NCBI GenBank assembly: GCA_963721075.1
Contig: CAVRHV010000021.1
Span: 13,242-77,241, forward strand
From: DATFVA01 sp963721075
GTDB taxonomy: Bacteria; Bacteroidota; Ignavibacteria; Ignavibacteriales; Ignavibacteriaceae
Reading direction: 5' to 3'
Length of the DNA: 64,000 nucleotides
Positions 55,567-64,000 of the stretch are shown here, in pieces. A model generated the notes under the pieces. The model did not search any database, was not told where the DNA came from, and was given only the letters and a program-made list of their open reading frames with translations. The position numbers and the translations under genes are program-made. Numbering within the stretch: the first letter of the stretch is position 1; each line of letters starts with the position of its first letter.

Positions 55567-58293
55567 TTATTTCAGTACAATCATCTTCATCGTTTTTACA
55601 TATGAACCGGCCCTGATTGTGTAGAAATATACGCCCGAGCCGATCCCTGAAGTCAGATTTTCAGTTGAGAATTCGACTGAATATCTCCCTGCTTCTTTAT
55701 ATTCGTCAATAAGGGTAGCAACTTCGGCACCGAGAAGGTTGAACACTTTGATCTCAACATTTCCTGCCTCGGGAATTTCATATTTAATCATGGTTGAAGG
55801 GTTAAACGGATTCGGATAATTCTGCGAGATGGAATAATCTTTTACGCCGTTATAGTCAGCTTCAACTGGACCGTAGATCCTGAATGTGCCGTTGAAATCA
55901 ATCTGTTTCAGCCGGTAGACACTCTTTCCCTGGAGCGGCATATTGTCAGAGAATCTGTACGTTGACAGCTCGGATGTCGTTCCGTGGCCGGGAATAAAAC
56001 CAATAGTCGTAAAACGTGAAGTCCTTTCAGCTGCAGTTCCTGAAGCTCTCTGCAGTTCAAAGCCTTTGTTGTTTGTCTCGGTTGAAGTTTTCCAGTTAAG
56101 CGTTACTTTGTCTCCATCGGTTGAGACAGTAAAAGAAGTGAGCTCAACAGGAATCAGTGTATAATAAATAACTCCTATATCATCCAGGTACCAGCCGTCC
56201 CGATTGATGGATACGTCCGACTTAAGCTGAAACTGAAACTTAACATTATTAAGATTGAATGAGGAAAGCAGTATCTCCTCTTTTACCCAGGATGTTTCCG
56301 TGCCGTCGTAAAGCGGCTCTCCCGGAGGCTGAAAGCTGCCTGTACCGGGATTGGTATACATACCTTCCAGAGGCGTCCACGCAGATCCTCCGTTGGTTGA
56401 TATCTTTACCTGTCCGTAATCCCAGTCGGTCTCTATATCCCACTTCGTCCAGTAAGATAACCGCGGATTTGTAACAGAAGAAAGATCAAGGGGATTTGTC
56501 AGCGTCATAGTTACGGTTGCGTTATTCTGGTAGTTTCCCGTCTTACTGTCGGTGTAGGAATTCGGAGCAGACACGTAGGATGTAGTTGTAGCTTCCCATT
56601 TGGGGTATGACGGCGAAGAGGTAACCGTCCACAGATTAGCTGGATCATTTGTAGAATCAACAAAAGCGTAAGTCGGTACGCCAACAATAATATTAAGCGT
56701 ATCGTACGACATCACTACACCTGCTTTACTTACCGTTACAAGTAATTTAATATTCTCTTCAACGGGTGCGGAACCGTCAATTGTAAAAGATAAAGGGGAA
56801 GAAACGGCTGCCGTGCTTCTAGCGGGAATAGAGGTAAAGCTGGCCGTCCCGTTATTTATAGTCGCATACGAACTGAGCGAACTCAGATTTATTTCAACAT
56901 TATTTCCGTCAGAAAGTCCTTTGTTCCTGAATGAAGGCGACATTTCAACTACATCGCCGGGATTAAAATACTGCTGGGCATAATTCGGATGATCCAGCCT
57001 GATAAACTCTCCCGCTGCCCAGGCATAGTAGAGATTGGGCATCAGGTTTTCTTCGGCCAGGGGAAATATCTCCGACTGTGAAGGCCAGAAACCGGTTGAA
57101 CCGACTTCAGGAGTCACCGCAAATATTTTACCGTGATTAGCAACGGTATCTCCGTCATAAGCATAATCATCACTGTTGCCTCTTGTGGAATAACCAACAG
57201 CCTCCAGATCAAGTCCAGCAAAGTAACCGTTGTATGCAGTCATATCGGCCGAGTATTCCCTGAATATTGCCGAATCGGGTGTTTCCATACTCAGCGCACC
57301 GTAAGGATATATCAGGTAGTTGCCGTAAGTATGATAATTCAGTTCGCACTTTATATTATGCGCAGCAAGGAAATCTCTTATGTTTGCTGTTTCAGGTGCC
57401 GAGAAAGGTGCGGTACCGCGGTAGGTTTCATCACCGGGATATGTACTTGATCCGCCGTTTGATGAATTCCAGTAGGCGTAGGGTCCATAATTTCTGTTAA
57501 GATCTATACCGTCGTATGATTCCTGGAACGTGCCGTTACCATTATTGTCCTGTTTGTTTTTTCTCCACATATAACCGCCGTTGGGCGTCATCTGGTGGTT
57601 GTACTCATAACCGTCGGGATTTACAACAGGGATGCAGTATATTTCGCGGTGATCAACAAGATATTTTACAGAAGCATCGGTGTTGTAATTCTCGAGAAGA
57701 TAATACATAAAATAGATCATCTGCATCATTCCCTCGGGTTCGCGGGCGTGATGAAGTGCTGTAAACAGAACTTCCGGTTCGTCTTCATTAACATCGGGAT
57801 TGTCGGATATTTTCACCATATATGTCGGTCTGCCTTCCACCGAATTCCCGATCGAAACTTTTTCGCTGATAAGGTTAGGATAAAGCATCCTCATCGAATC
57901 AAGCTCTGCGTTAACCTCCGCCAGCGTATAAAAGCCTCCCATTGATCCGAACCCGAAACCTGCCACGTTGTAATTTTCTTTGCTCTGCCTGATGAAGTCA
58001 TTCTTCTCCTGTTCGGTTAACTGAGTACGACTGTTGTAATACTGCATCCAGTTATCAATGAGTACGTCGTAACTGTAATCAGTCATCTGAAGTTTTGAAA
58101 ATTCCTCATCATCAAGGAATACAATTAAACCATTGTCCTTGGTGATGGAAGCATGGTCGAATTCCAGTCCTGCCTGCTGTAAATATTGCACATCAGACAA
58201 ATTATTTATATGGATTTTGACTTTTTTCCAGGATTGGGCCTGAATTCCTGCCGCTATAAACAGAGCGATCAGAAGCGATAGTAGATATTTCAT
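55567..58293 (-). CDS. Secreted M14 zinc carboxypeptidase with T9SS C-terminal sorting domain
   Basis: 908 residues. A signal peptide (MKYLLSLLIALFIAAGIQAQ) is followed by an M14 domain of about residues 115-420 with zinc motif HHAREPEG (His182, Glu185), GIDLNRNYGPYAY, the third ligand His321 in NYHTYGNYLIYP, and the catalytic glutamate in VTPEVGST (Glu396). Next come beta-sandwich regions, one with a MAM/immunoglobulin-like look (LTSFTVSTDGDKVTLNWKTS). The C-terminal ~80 residues, from YPNPFNPSTMIKYEIP to KTMKMIVLK, are a Por/type IX secretion sorting domain. The enzyme is thus displayed on or released from the cell surface to degrade extracellular protein. The T9SS machinery itself is not in the window. 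Confidence 0.94.
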   Translation of the reverse strand: MKYLLSLLIALFIAAGIQAQSWKKVKIHINNLSDVQYLQQAGLEFDHASITKDNGLIVFLDDEEFSKLQMTDYSYDVLIDNWMQYYNSRTQLTEQEKNDFIRQSKENYNVAGFGFGSMGGFYTLAEVNAELDSMRMLYPNLISEKVSIGNSVEGRPTYMVKISDNPDVNEDEPEVLFTALHHAREPEGMMQMIYFMYYLLENYNTDASVKYLVDHREIYCIPVVNPDGYEYNHQMTPNGGYMWRKNKQDNNGNGTFQESYDGIDLNRNYGPYAYWNSSNGGSSTYPGDETYRGTAPFSAPETANIRDFLAAHNIKCELNYHTYGNYLIYPYGALSMETPDSAIFREYSADMTAYNGYFAGLDLEAVGYSTRGNSDDYAYDGDTVANHGKIFAVTPEVGSTGFWPSQSEIFPLAEENLMPNLYYAWAAGEFIRLDHPNYAQQYFNPGDVVEMSPSFRNKGLSDGNNVEINLSSLSSYATINNGTASFTSIPARSTAAVSSPLSFTIDGSAPVEENIKLLVTVSKAGVVMSYDTLNIIVGVPTYAFVDSTNDPANLWTVTSSPSYPKWEATTTSYVSAPNSYTDSKTGNYQNNATVTMTLTNPLDLSSVTNPRLSYWTKWDIETDWDYGQVKISTNGGSAWTPLEGMYTNPGTGSFQPPGEPLYDGTETSWVKEEILLSSFNLNNVKFQFQLKSDVSINRDGWYLDDIGVIYYTLIPVELTSFTVSTDGDKVTLNWKTSTETNNKGFELQRASGTAAERTSRFTTIGFIPGHGTTSELSTYRFSDNMPLQGKSVYRLKQIDFNGTFRIYGPVEADYNGVKDYSISQNYPNPFNPSTMIKYEIPEAGNVEIKVFNLLGAEVATLIDEYKEAGRYSVEFSTENLTSGIGSGVYFYTIRAGSYVKTMKMIVLK

Positions 58294-58434
58294 CGATATG
58301 ATCCCGGCTCGGTTATTTAAACATTATTAATTTAGTAGATTATAAATTAAGGTTTTTTTCTTAATAAATTTAGATGCTAGTTATTATATTTTTGCGGAAG
58401 AGGGCAAATTCAGTTGATATGGGAGAAACTCACA

Positions 58435-60069
58435 ATGAACAGAATTAAAAGTATACTGATAATATCGTTCCTATTAATTGCAGTCTCTTGTGCACAGGAG
58501 GCGCCCCGCCCCCGGCTGGTGGTGGGTATTGTAATTGACCAGATGAGGTACGATTACCTTCAGAAATATGAAAAGTATTTCGGTGAGGATGGATTTAAGA
58601 GATTGCTGAAAGAGGGAAGCAACTTCAGCTTCGCACATTATAACTATGTACCAACATATACAGGACCGGGACATGCTTCCATTTATACCGGAACTACTCC
58701 CTTCTATAACGGTATTATCAGCAACGACTGGTATGTCAGGAAAAGCAAATCATTCGTTAACTGTGTTGAAGATGATTCAGTAAGAACCATCGGCGAAACC
58801 GGGGATGCGGGACACGTATCACCAAAAAGACTGATGACAACCACCATCTCAGATCAGCTAAAGATCGTTACCAACGGCAAATCGAGAGTATTCAGCATTT
58901 CACTTAAAGACCGCGCAGCCGTTTTACCCGGCGGTCATTCCCCTAATCAGGTTTATTGGTACAGCAGCAAAAACGGAAAGTTTATTACCTCAACTTATTA
59001 CACAAACTCACTTCCTCAGTGGGTGATCAACTTCAACCAGCAGGATTATGTCGGTAAGCTGTTCAAAGGAGAATGGGATCTTCTCCTCCCGAAGGAAGAT
59101 TACAACTTGAGTTATCCCGACCAGGCCCCCTGGGAGGATGATGTGTTTAATGAAGGCAAGACGAGTTTCCCCCATTCATTCAGCAAGGTTATGAATAAAA
59201 AATATGATCTCATCCGTTCCACCCCTTTCGGCAACGAACTGCTTCTGAAGTTTGCCGAAGCCCTTATACAGAATGAAAGACCCGGAAGCGGCGATTATAC
59301 CGATTTCCTGGCAGTCAGTTTTTCTTCAACAGACTATATAGGGCACTCCTATGGTCCTAATTCAGTTGAAATACAGGATGCATTTATAAGGATGGACAGA
59401 GAGTTAGCTGAATTCCTGAATGTACTCGATAAAAATGTTGGTAAAGGAAATTATATTCTGTTCCTCACCGCTGATCATGCTGTCTCAGAATCAGTAGAAT
59501 ATCTTAACAGTCTGAATATACCTGCAGGGGGATTTGGTTATAATGACTGTAAGGATTCACTCGAGGCTTTCGCAGAAAAGAAGTTCGGAACTGATAAACT
59601 GATTGAGAATTTTTCAAATAACCAGATTTATTTTAATAAGGAAGTTTTAAGGAATAAAAATCTGAAGACGGCTGATGTTGAAGATGCGTTTGCAGAATAC
59701 CTCCAGGATGATTTCCCCGAAATATTTAAGGTGTTCAGCCGCCATAACCTGCACGATCTCTCAGCTTCAAGGATACCTCATAACTTTATTTTAAATGGAT
59801 TTAATCCTGTACGCTCGGGTAATGTAGAGTTCGACCTGAGACCGAATTACCTCTCGGGACACAGTAAAGAAGGCACGACTCACGGAGCCGCGTTTCCGTA
59901 TGATACTCACGTTCCTCTTCTTTTTTACGGCTGGAATGTACCCGCACAGGAAGTTAATAATCCGGTTTACATTGTTGATATAGCTGCCACTATCTGTAAT
60001 CTGCTGGGAATTGACGAACCGACAGGCTGCATTGGCATCCCGATATTAAGTAAAGAATCTGGTTTCTAA
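58435..60069 (+). CDS. PafA-like alkaline phosphatase-superfamily lipoprotein
   Basis: 544 residues from ATG 58435, preceded by GGGAG at 58421-58425; an in-frame TTG at 58414 would add 7 residues. The signal has the lipobox AVSC. The metal site starts with IVIDQMRYDYL (Asp35) and the nucleophile motif PTYTGPGHASIYTG (Thr76 probably). Later motifs are SFSSTDYIGHSYGPNSVE and FLTADHAVSES, with the final GHSKEGTTHGAAFPYDTHVP. This is a PafA-type periplasmic phosphomonoesterase of the alkaline phosphatase superfamily, likely cleaving phosphate from organic phosphates. It is anchored at the membrane. Confidence 0.9.
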   Translation: MNRIKSILIISFLLIAVSCAQEAPRPRLVVGIVIDQMRYDYLQKYEKYFGEDGFKRLLKEGSNFSFAHYNYVPTYTGPGHASIYTGTTPFYNGIISNDWYVRKSKSFVNCVEDDSVRTIGETGDAGHVSPKRLMTTTISDQLKIVTNGKSRVFSISLKDRAAVLPGGHSPNQVYWYSSKNGKFITSTYYTNSLPQWVINFNQQDYVGKLFKGEWDLLLPKEDYNLSYPDQAPWEDDVFNEGKTSFPHSFSKVMNKKYDLIRSTPFGNELLLKFAEALIQNERPGSGDYTDFLAVSFSSTDYIGHSYGPNSVEIQDAFIRMDRELAEFLNVLDKNVGKGNYILFLTADHAVSESVEYLNSLNIPAGGFGYNDCKDSLEAFAEKKFGTDKLIENFSNNQIYFNKEVLRNKNLKTADVEDAFAEYLQDDFPEIFKVFSRHNLHDLSASRIPHNFILNGFNPVRSGNVEFDLRPNYLSGHSKEGTTHGAAFPYDTHVPLLFYGWNVPAQEVNNPVYIVDIAATICNLLGIDEPTGCIGIPILSKESGF

Positions 60070-60084
60070 TTACTTGCTTTGAAG

Positions 60085-60290
60085 TTGGCTTTAGCCGCTT
60101 TGCCGTTGGCTTTTAGCCGGGAATCCTGTAAACCTGCAGCTTTGCCGTTCGCTTCAACTGGTGAATCCCATAAGCCCGCAGCTTTGCCGTTGGCTTTAGC
60201 CGGGGAATCCTGTAAGCCCGCAGCTTTGCCGTTCGCTTCAACTGGTGAATCCCATAAGCCCGTAGCTTTGCCGTTGGCTTCAGCCAACGG
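60085..60290. repeat. 42-bp tandem array with two alternating unit types
   Basis: GCTTTGCCGTT starts at 60097, 60139, 60181, 60223 and 60265, exactly 42 bases apart. Units at 60097, 60181 and 60265 continue with GGCTT(T)AGCC (type A); units at 60139 and 60223 continue with CGCTTCAACTGGTGAATC (type B). The higher-order period is therefore 84 bases. The array ends in a perfect hairpin CCGTTGGCTTCAGCCAACGG (60271-60290). Reading frames stay open on both strands only because 42 is divisible by three. Confidence 0.92.
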
Positions 60291-60373
60291 ATACAGAATT
60301 CCGGTATACCCACCCCCCTTTTAGCTGCATAGCGGCAGAGTAGTATTATCCTCGTTGTTATCTCGTAGTTTGA

Positions 60374-60475
60374 GGCCGAACAATGGCCGAGCAGAGGCCG
60401 AACACAGGCCGAGTGGAAGTAATGTTCCCGTTGTTATCCCCTTGTTTGAGGCCGGATGTAGGCCGGTTGTAGGAA
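60374..60475. repeat. 11-bp tandem array of (A/T)GGCCGA/G units, in two blocks
   Basis: GGCCGA starts at 60374, 60385, 60396 and 60407, exactly 11 bases apart. A second block has GGCCGG at 60450 and 60461, again 11 apart. The segment GTTGTTATC before each block (60354 and 60430) is itself repeated at a distance of 76 bases, so the blocks are two copies of one larger unit. Confidence 0.8.
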
Positions 60476-60595
60476 GCTAGATTTTAACCGCTTTGCCGCT
60501 GTTCTTAAGCAACGGAAATGAAATATAAAAGATTCCATCAAAAAGTCCAGACTCCCCGGAAAGAATCATTCAGAAATTTATCCCCTGCGATTTAT

Positions 60596-61819
60596 TTAAA
60601 CTTTTAGAGTTTCGCCCTCAGTTTTGGCAATGATCACCGCACCGCACGAATCGCTCCAGACGTTTACGGAGGTCCTGCACATATCAAGAATACGGTCGAC
60701 GGCAAGGATAAGCCCTACTCCTTCAAGAGGAAGACCAACCGCCGAAAGAATAACCGATATCATCACAAGTCCTGCCATAGGAATTCCCGCTGCACCGATT
60801 GAGGCAAGCAGTGCTGTAAATACAACAACTATCTGCTGTACAAACGAAAGATCCACCCCATATGCCTGGGCAATGAACATCGCAGCCACGCATTCGTACA
60901 AAGCTGTTCCATCCATATTTACTGTTGCCCCAAGGGGAAGAACAAAGCTTGTTATCTTATTTGAAACACCGTCATTATTCTCCACAGCATCAAGCGTGAG
61001 GGGAAGTGTTGCAGATGACGATGAAGTTGAGAAAGCCGTAAGCAGAGGCGTTGTCATCGCTTTGAAATGCGCCCAGGGATTTGCCTTACCAAAAAGTCTT
61101 AATATCAGCGGAAGGGTTATTGTTGCATGGATGGCAAGTCCCAGCAGTACTGCAAGCATATAAATTCCCAGCCTCTGAACCATCTCAAAAAGCGCTGCAC
61201 TGTCGCTTGCCTGTTCTGCAACCACACCGGCAACTATACCGAATATTCCAAGGGGTGTAAACTTTATAATGAATGATGTAATCTTCATCATTACTTCGAA
61301 GCCTCCGTTAAAGAGGTTGACGAGAGGATTTTTATATTCGTCAGACACTTTTGTAATAAAAAAGCCGACAAGTATGGCAAAGAAAATTATTGCCAGCATA
61401 TCGGCAGAAACCAGCGCCTGGAAGAAATTTGTCGGTACCATTCTGAGTAGAATATTTCCAATGCCACCCTGTGCCGCACTTAGTCCCTCTACTTCCTTTC
61501 TGAGCCCGAGATCGGCACCTACACCTGGCTGGAAAAGATTTACCAGGGTGAGGCCAACCAGTATTGCAAAAAGACTAGTGGTTATATAATATAAAATCGT
61601 TTTAAACCCGAGCTTGCCCAGGTTCTGCGCGTTGCCGATATTAGTTACCCCCGAAACTATCGATGTAAGAATGAGAGGAACTATTATCATCTTTAATGCA
61701 CGAAGGAAAAGCTCTCCCATCCAGGTTACATATGGAACATACTCTGTAAAAAATACGGCATAGATTACGCCAAGTCCGAGCGCGATTAATATCTGCCAAT
61801 GAAGTTTTATTTTAAGCAT
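60596..61819 (-). CDS. Dicarboxylate/amino acid:cation symporter (DAACS family)
   Basis: 407 residues with about eight membrane helices and the two re-entrant loops of the GltPh fold. Signatures are SGVTNIGNAQNLGKLG, the serine-rich loop TAFSTSSSSATLPLTL, LPLGATVNMDGTALYE (NMDGT), and CRTSVNVWSDSCGAVIIAK near the C-terminus. It takes up glutamate, aspartate or C4-dicarboxylates with sodium or protons. The exact substrate is uncertain. It follows hemW on the minus strand with a 38-base gap. Confidence 0.94.
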   Translation of the reverse strand: MLKIKLHWQILIALGLGVIYAVFFTEYVPYVTWMGELFLRALKMIIVPLILTSIVSGVTNIGNAQNLGKLGFKTILYYITTSLFAILVGLTLVNLFQPGVGADLGLRKEVEGLSAAQGGIGNILLRMVPTNFFQALVSADMLAIIFFAILVGFFITKVSDEYKNPLVNLFNGGFEVMMKITSFIIKFTPLGIFGIVAGVVAEQASDSAALFEMVQRLGIYMLAVLLGLAIHATITLPLILRLFGKANPWAHFKAMTTPLLTAFSTSSSSATLPLTLDAVENNDGVSNKITSFVLPLGATVNMDGTALYECVAAMFIAQAYGVDLSFVQQIVVVFTALLASIGAAGIPMAGLVMISVILSAVGLPLEGVGLILAVDRILDMCRTSVNVWSDSCGAVIIAKTEGETLKV

Positions 61820-61857
61820 TTGACCGGAATGATTGTTTTCGACAAAAAAAGTGGGAA

Positions 61858-63051
61858 CTAAAGAAGATTCCCCAGGATCTCATCGCAGACTGCGTATCCT
61901 TTTTTAGTAAGACGGATAAAATGATCATCAATTTCTAAAAGATTCTGATTCTTTAACTGAATAAAATAATCATTTTTCTGTTTTATCCAATCTGCGGGAT
62001 TAAAAGAAGAGTCATCCGGAGCTCCCTGCTGCTCTTTCCGTTCCCGGGTGATGCCGCTGCTGAATCTTGAATTAAACTCTTTTATATCAAGTCCAGTACT
62101 CCGCAGCGCAAGCATTACGTATTCATCAACCCGCTGTTTCCCGTTAATGATCTCTGAACCCGCCCCGGCAGTTCCGTTTGTTTCTATTTCGTGAATATAT
62201 TTTTTCAGACTCGAAAAGTTCCACCACCTTTTGCCGTTCATAAACGAATGTGCAGAAGTCCCGAAGCTCAGGTAATCCCTGTACCGCCAGTAGGCATTGT
62301 TGTGCCTGCATTCATACCCGGGGCGACAGAAATTGGAAACTTCATACTGCAGGAAATTATTTTCCGTCATAAAATCGATTGTGAACTCGTAGAGGTCGGC
62401 ATCATAATCATCATCCTGCAGTACAACTTTTTTATCGAGAACCATCTTATTCAGTATTGTTCCCCGTTCCAGAATAAGGCTGTATGCAGATATGTGTTTT
62501 ATCGGGAGCGATAGTGCCTGTTTAAGATTTTCTTCCCATTTCTGTCTCGTTTGTCCCGGCAGGTTAAATATCAGGTCCAGACTCACATTATCAAATCCCG
62601 CCTCCCCTGCATTCATAATTGTTTCAACCGCGGTTTCACCGTTATGAATCCTCGTCAGAAACTTCAGTTCATCATTATGAAATGACTGAATCCCGATGCT
62701 CAGCCTGTTTATACCTGCATCCCGGAAATCCTTCAGCTTACTCTTATCCACCGTCCCGGGATTGGTTTCAAGGGTTACTTCGGCACCCGGCGTGAGAGTG
62801 AACCTTTGTTTCAGGTAATCAATTATTTCAGCTATATAAGGAACGCTCATCAGTGAAGGCGTACCCCCGCCGAAGTAAATCGAGGAGAACTCCCTTCCCT
62901 CCGAATATATGCCGGAATAATGATCGATCTCCTTTTTGAGCGAGCTTAGAAAAGGATCGATATTATCAGAAGTTATGATCGAATAAAAGTCACAGTAAAT
63001 ACACTTATGATCACAGAAAGGTATATGTACGTATAAAGCTGAATCTTTCAT
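61858..63051 (-). CDS. hemW: Radical SAM heme chaperone HemW
   Basis: About 397 residues from ATG 63051; an alternative ATG at 63090 adds 13 residues. The radical SAM cluster motif is CDHKCIYCDFYS (CxxxCxxC). Further HemW features are SIYFGGGTPSLMS, INRLSIGIQSFHNDELKFL, DLIFNLPGQTRQKWEENL and the C-terminal HemN-like domain (YLSFGTSAHSFMNGKRWWNF). HemW delivers heme to respiratory proteins rather than making it. The single c-type cytochrome at 42536 shows that heme proteins are used. Confidence 0.93.
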   Translation of the reverse strand: MKDSALYVHIPFCDHKCIYCDFYSIITSDNIDPFLSSLKKEIDHYSGIYSEGREFSSIYFGGGTPSLMSVPYIAEIIDYLKQRFTLTPGAEVTLETNPGTVDKSKLKDFRDAGINRLSIGIQSFHNDELKFLTRIHNGETAVETIMNAGEAGFDNVSLDLIFNLPGQTRQKWEENLKQALSLPIKHISAYSLILERGTILNKMVLDKKVVLQDDDYDADLYEFTIDFMTENNFLQYEVSNFCRPGYECRHNNAYWRYRDYLSFGTSAHSFMNGKRWWNFSSLKKYIHEIETNGTAGAGSEIINGKQRVDEYVMLALRSTGLDIKEFNSRFSSGITRERKEQQGAPDDSSFNPADWIKQKNDYFIQLKNQNLLEIDDHFIRLTKKGYAVCDEILGNLL

Positions 63052-63116
63052 AAGGTCTAATATAAAGTCCGCCCGCCTCTCCTTAAACATTAAAATACAT
63101 CACTTTAAAATAAAAA

Positions 63117-63136
63117 AGGCTGCCCCGAGGCAGCCT
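63117..63136 (-). terminator. Terminator of the 63159 gene
   Basis: On the minus strand AGGCTGCC, loop CTCG or CGAG, GGCAGCCT is followed by TTTTTTATTTT. This is a strong rho-independent terminator for the outer-membrane protein gene. Confidence 0.9.
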
Positions 63137-63158
63137 GAAATTCACTTACCTGATTTTC

Positions 63159-63728
63159 TTACATAAACATATAGAACGCTGAAAGTCCTATAAACTGAGC
63201 GTCAGAAGCAATACTTCCGAATTTAGCAAAGAAATCGATTGAATTTTTAGATCCAACAGGAACTTCATAACCAACACCAAATCCATATCCGAATTCAGTT
63301 TCACTTGCACTAACTTCCGTAGTTGTTGTTGTACCGGTGAAGAAGTTATAAGTTGGAACTGTGGTGGTGTAAGATACAAAATTTAAACCAAGCTGAGCTT
63401 CACCATAGAAATTCGGCTGGAAATAATATTTTACACCGGCCAGTACAGGAATTGCCGACCAATCGCCATAATCAAAAGTGTAACCAGATTCAGTAACGCT
63501 TTTTCCGCTGAATAATATATAACCAATCTGTCCTGTACCAACTACTTTTGGAGTGAACTCTAATTCACCCTGTGCTAAACCTCCAAACCCAATACTTGTA
63601 ACATCACCAAAAGATCCCATGGGTATACCAATAAATGGACCTACGCCTAAATGGAATTTATCCTGCGCATGGTTAGTGACAGCACACATCATAACCAATA
63701 CAACAACTAATGAAAACAATTTTTTCAT
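63159..63728 (-). CDS. Outer-membrane beta-barrel protein
   Basis: 189 residues: signal peptide (MKKLFSLVVVLVMMCAVTNHAQ) then alternating glycine/aromatic strands (HLGVGPFIGIPMGSFGDV, AQGELEFTPKVVGTGQIGYI, GVKYYFQPNFYGEAQLGLNF, GYGFGVGYEVPVGSKN) ending in FSAFYMFM-like C-terminal aromatic residues, as in porin-like OmpX/OprF-type barrels. Ligand unknown. Terminator at 63117 and AGGAG (63736-63740) upstream frame it as a single gene. Confidence 0.88.
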   Translation of the reverse strand: MKKLFSLVVVLVMMCAVTNHAQDKFHLGVGPFIGIPMGSFGDVTSIGFGGLAQGELEFTPKVVGTGQIGYILFSGKSVTESGYTFDYGDWSAIPVLAGVKYYFQPNFYGEAQLGLNFVSYTTTVPTYNFFTGTTTTTEVSASETEFGYGFGVGYEVPVGSKNSIDFFAKFGSIASDAQFIGLSAFYMFM

Positions 63729-63847
63729 ACTGACTCTCCTAAGGTATTTGTGAATTAATGAACGTTTATTTGGTCGTTTTTTTTAAATAATCCGGAATTT
63801 TAATTCCGTGCTAAATTATTAACAATAATTCTCAAAGTAAACCTTTT

Positions 63848-63874
63848 TCCCCCAAAAGGGGAATTTTTTTTGCC
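63848..63874 (+). terminator. Hairpin with T-run upstream of the DedA/VTT gene
   Basis: CCCC AAAA GGGG-type stem (TTCCCCCAAAAGGGGAA) followed by eight T residues, 60 bases before the ATG at 63935 and in its sense direction. No plus-strand gene ends here, so it may be an attenuator in that leader. Confidence 0.5.
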
Positions 63875-63934
63875 CTTTATGATATTAAATACTTCACGAA
63901 AATCCTTATGTTTGAACCTGAAAAATAAAGATTT

Positions 63935-64000
63935 ATGAAGTACCTAAGAAAATTATACGACTGGGTTCTTAGCTGGGCTGAAACACCCTACGGTGGCATA
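63935..64000 (+). CDS. DedA/VTT (YqaA-like) membrane protein, N-terminus only
   Basis: The window ends after 22 codons. MKYLRKLYDWVLSWAETPYG is very close to the start of YqaA/DedA-type proteins, whose next residues form a membrane helix. The family includes lipid scramblase-like proteins of the inner membrane. Only the start is visible, so this is a partial call. Confidence 0.6.
   Translation, partial: MKYLRKLYDWVLSWAETPYGGI

Noticed and set aside
60066..60324. Open frames on both strands over the 42-bp array
   Set aside because: Frames are open because the period is divisible by three; the peptides are simple repeats with no ribosome-binding site or signal.
60085..60475. CRISPR array in the 42-bp and 11-bp repeat region
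   Set aside because: Units are directly adjacent with no unique spacers, and no cas gene is present.
1..64000. tRNA or rRNA genes
   Set aside because: I found no TpsiC-arm-like GGTTCGA context or rRNA-like segment in intergenic DNA on reading; a covariance search could still find one.

Overview
The window looks like a chromosomal segment of a Bacteroidota/Chlorobi-group bacterium, most likely of the Ignavibacteria lineage. The reasons are a type IX secretion (Por) C-terminal sorting domain with the YPNPFNPST signature, DUF5916, DUF4097 and TSP3-OmpA envelope proteins, a bacterial group II geranylgeranylglyceryl-phosphate synthase, bacillithiol genes (bshA, ypdA) and moderate G+C. No rRNA, tRNA, plasmid, phage or CRISPR locus was seen. 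One complete insertion sequence is present. Taxonomy is inferred from gene content, not from a marker gene. Layout: 0-5.6 kb holds a membrane-protein tail, a GAF-SpoIIE phosphatase, two secreted beta-propeller lipoproteins and a YitT protein. 5.7-11.0 kb is an apparent four-gene envelope-stress operon on the minus strand: ECF sigma factor, anti-sigma factor with zinc finger and HEAT-like repeats, DUF4097 protein, DUF5916 outer-membrane protein. 11.4-15.1 kb holds a PfkB kinase, an RmlD-like reductase and a secreted GH13 enzyme. 15.3-18.7 kb is a plus-strand operon of bshA, a DNPH1-like hydrolase, an unknown gene and an RsmB/NOP rRNA methyltransferase. 18.9-20.8 kb is an Lrp regulator followed by glnA. 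21.0-24.8 kb has a stand-alone CULT (cereblon-like) protein beside a carbamoyltransferase/SxtJ/DUF5989/GT2 cassette that includes two very short genes. 25.0-31.7 kb has a TSP3-OmpA protein, a peptidase, DUF192, gmhA, GGGP synthase and tex. 32.3-39.5 kb is the pyruvate dehydrogenase operon (E1, E2, an M29 aminopeptidase, E3). 39.5-49.1 kb has a YyaL/SSP411 protein, a SIMPL protein, a cytochrome c, the insertion sequence, class I aldolase, ypdA and oligoendopeptidase F. 49.5-64 kb has a GT39 membrane protein, a saccharopine-dehydrogenase-like protein, YihY, a HAD phosphatase, a thioesterase, a heavy-metal permease, an M14 T9SS cargo protein, a PafA-like phosphatase, repeats, a dicarboxylate symporter, hemW, a beta-barrel protein and the start of a DedA/VTT protein. 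Two things stand out beyond gene content. First, nine genes carry about 15 reading-frame breaks, nearly all repaired by removing one base. They hit housekeeping genes such as glnA and lpd, which points to uncorrected insertion errors in the assembly more than to real gene decay, although raw reads are needed to decide. Second, intergenic DNA carries phased tandem arrays: several degenerate arrays with an exact 11-bp period, and a 42-bp array in which two unit types alternate. A family of palindromes recurs between genes, and one such palindrome has been split by the insertion sequence. The best biological leads are the CULT protein, the sigma/anti-sigma envelope operon, the carbamoyltransferase cassette with its tiny partners, and the 11-bp arrays.
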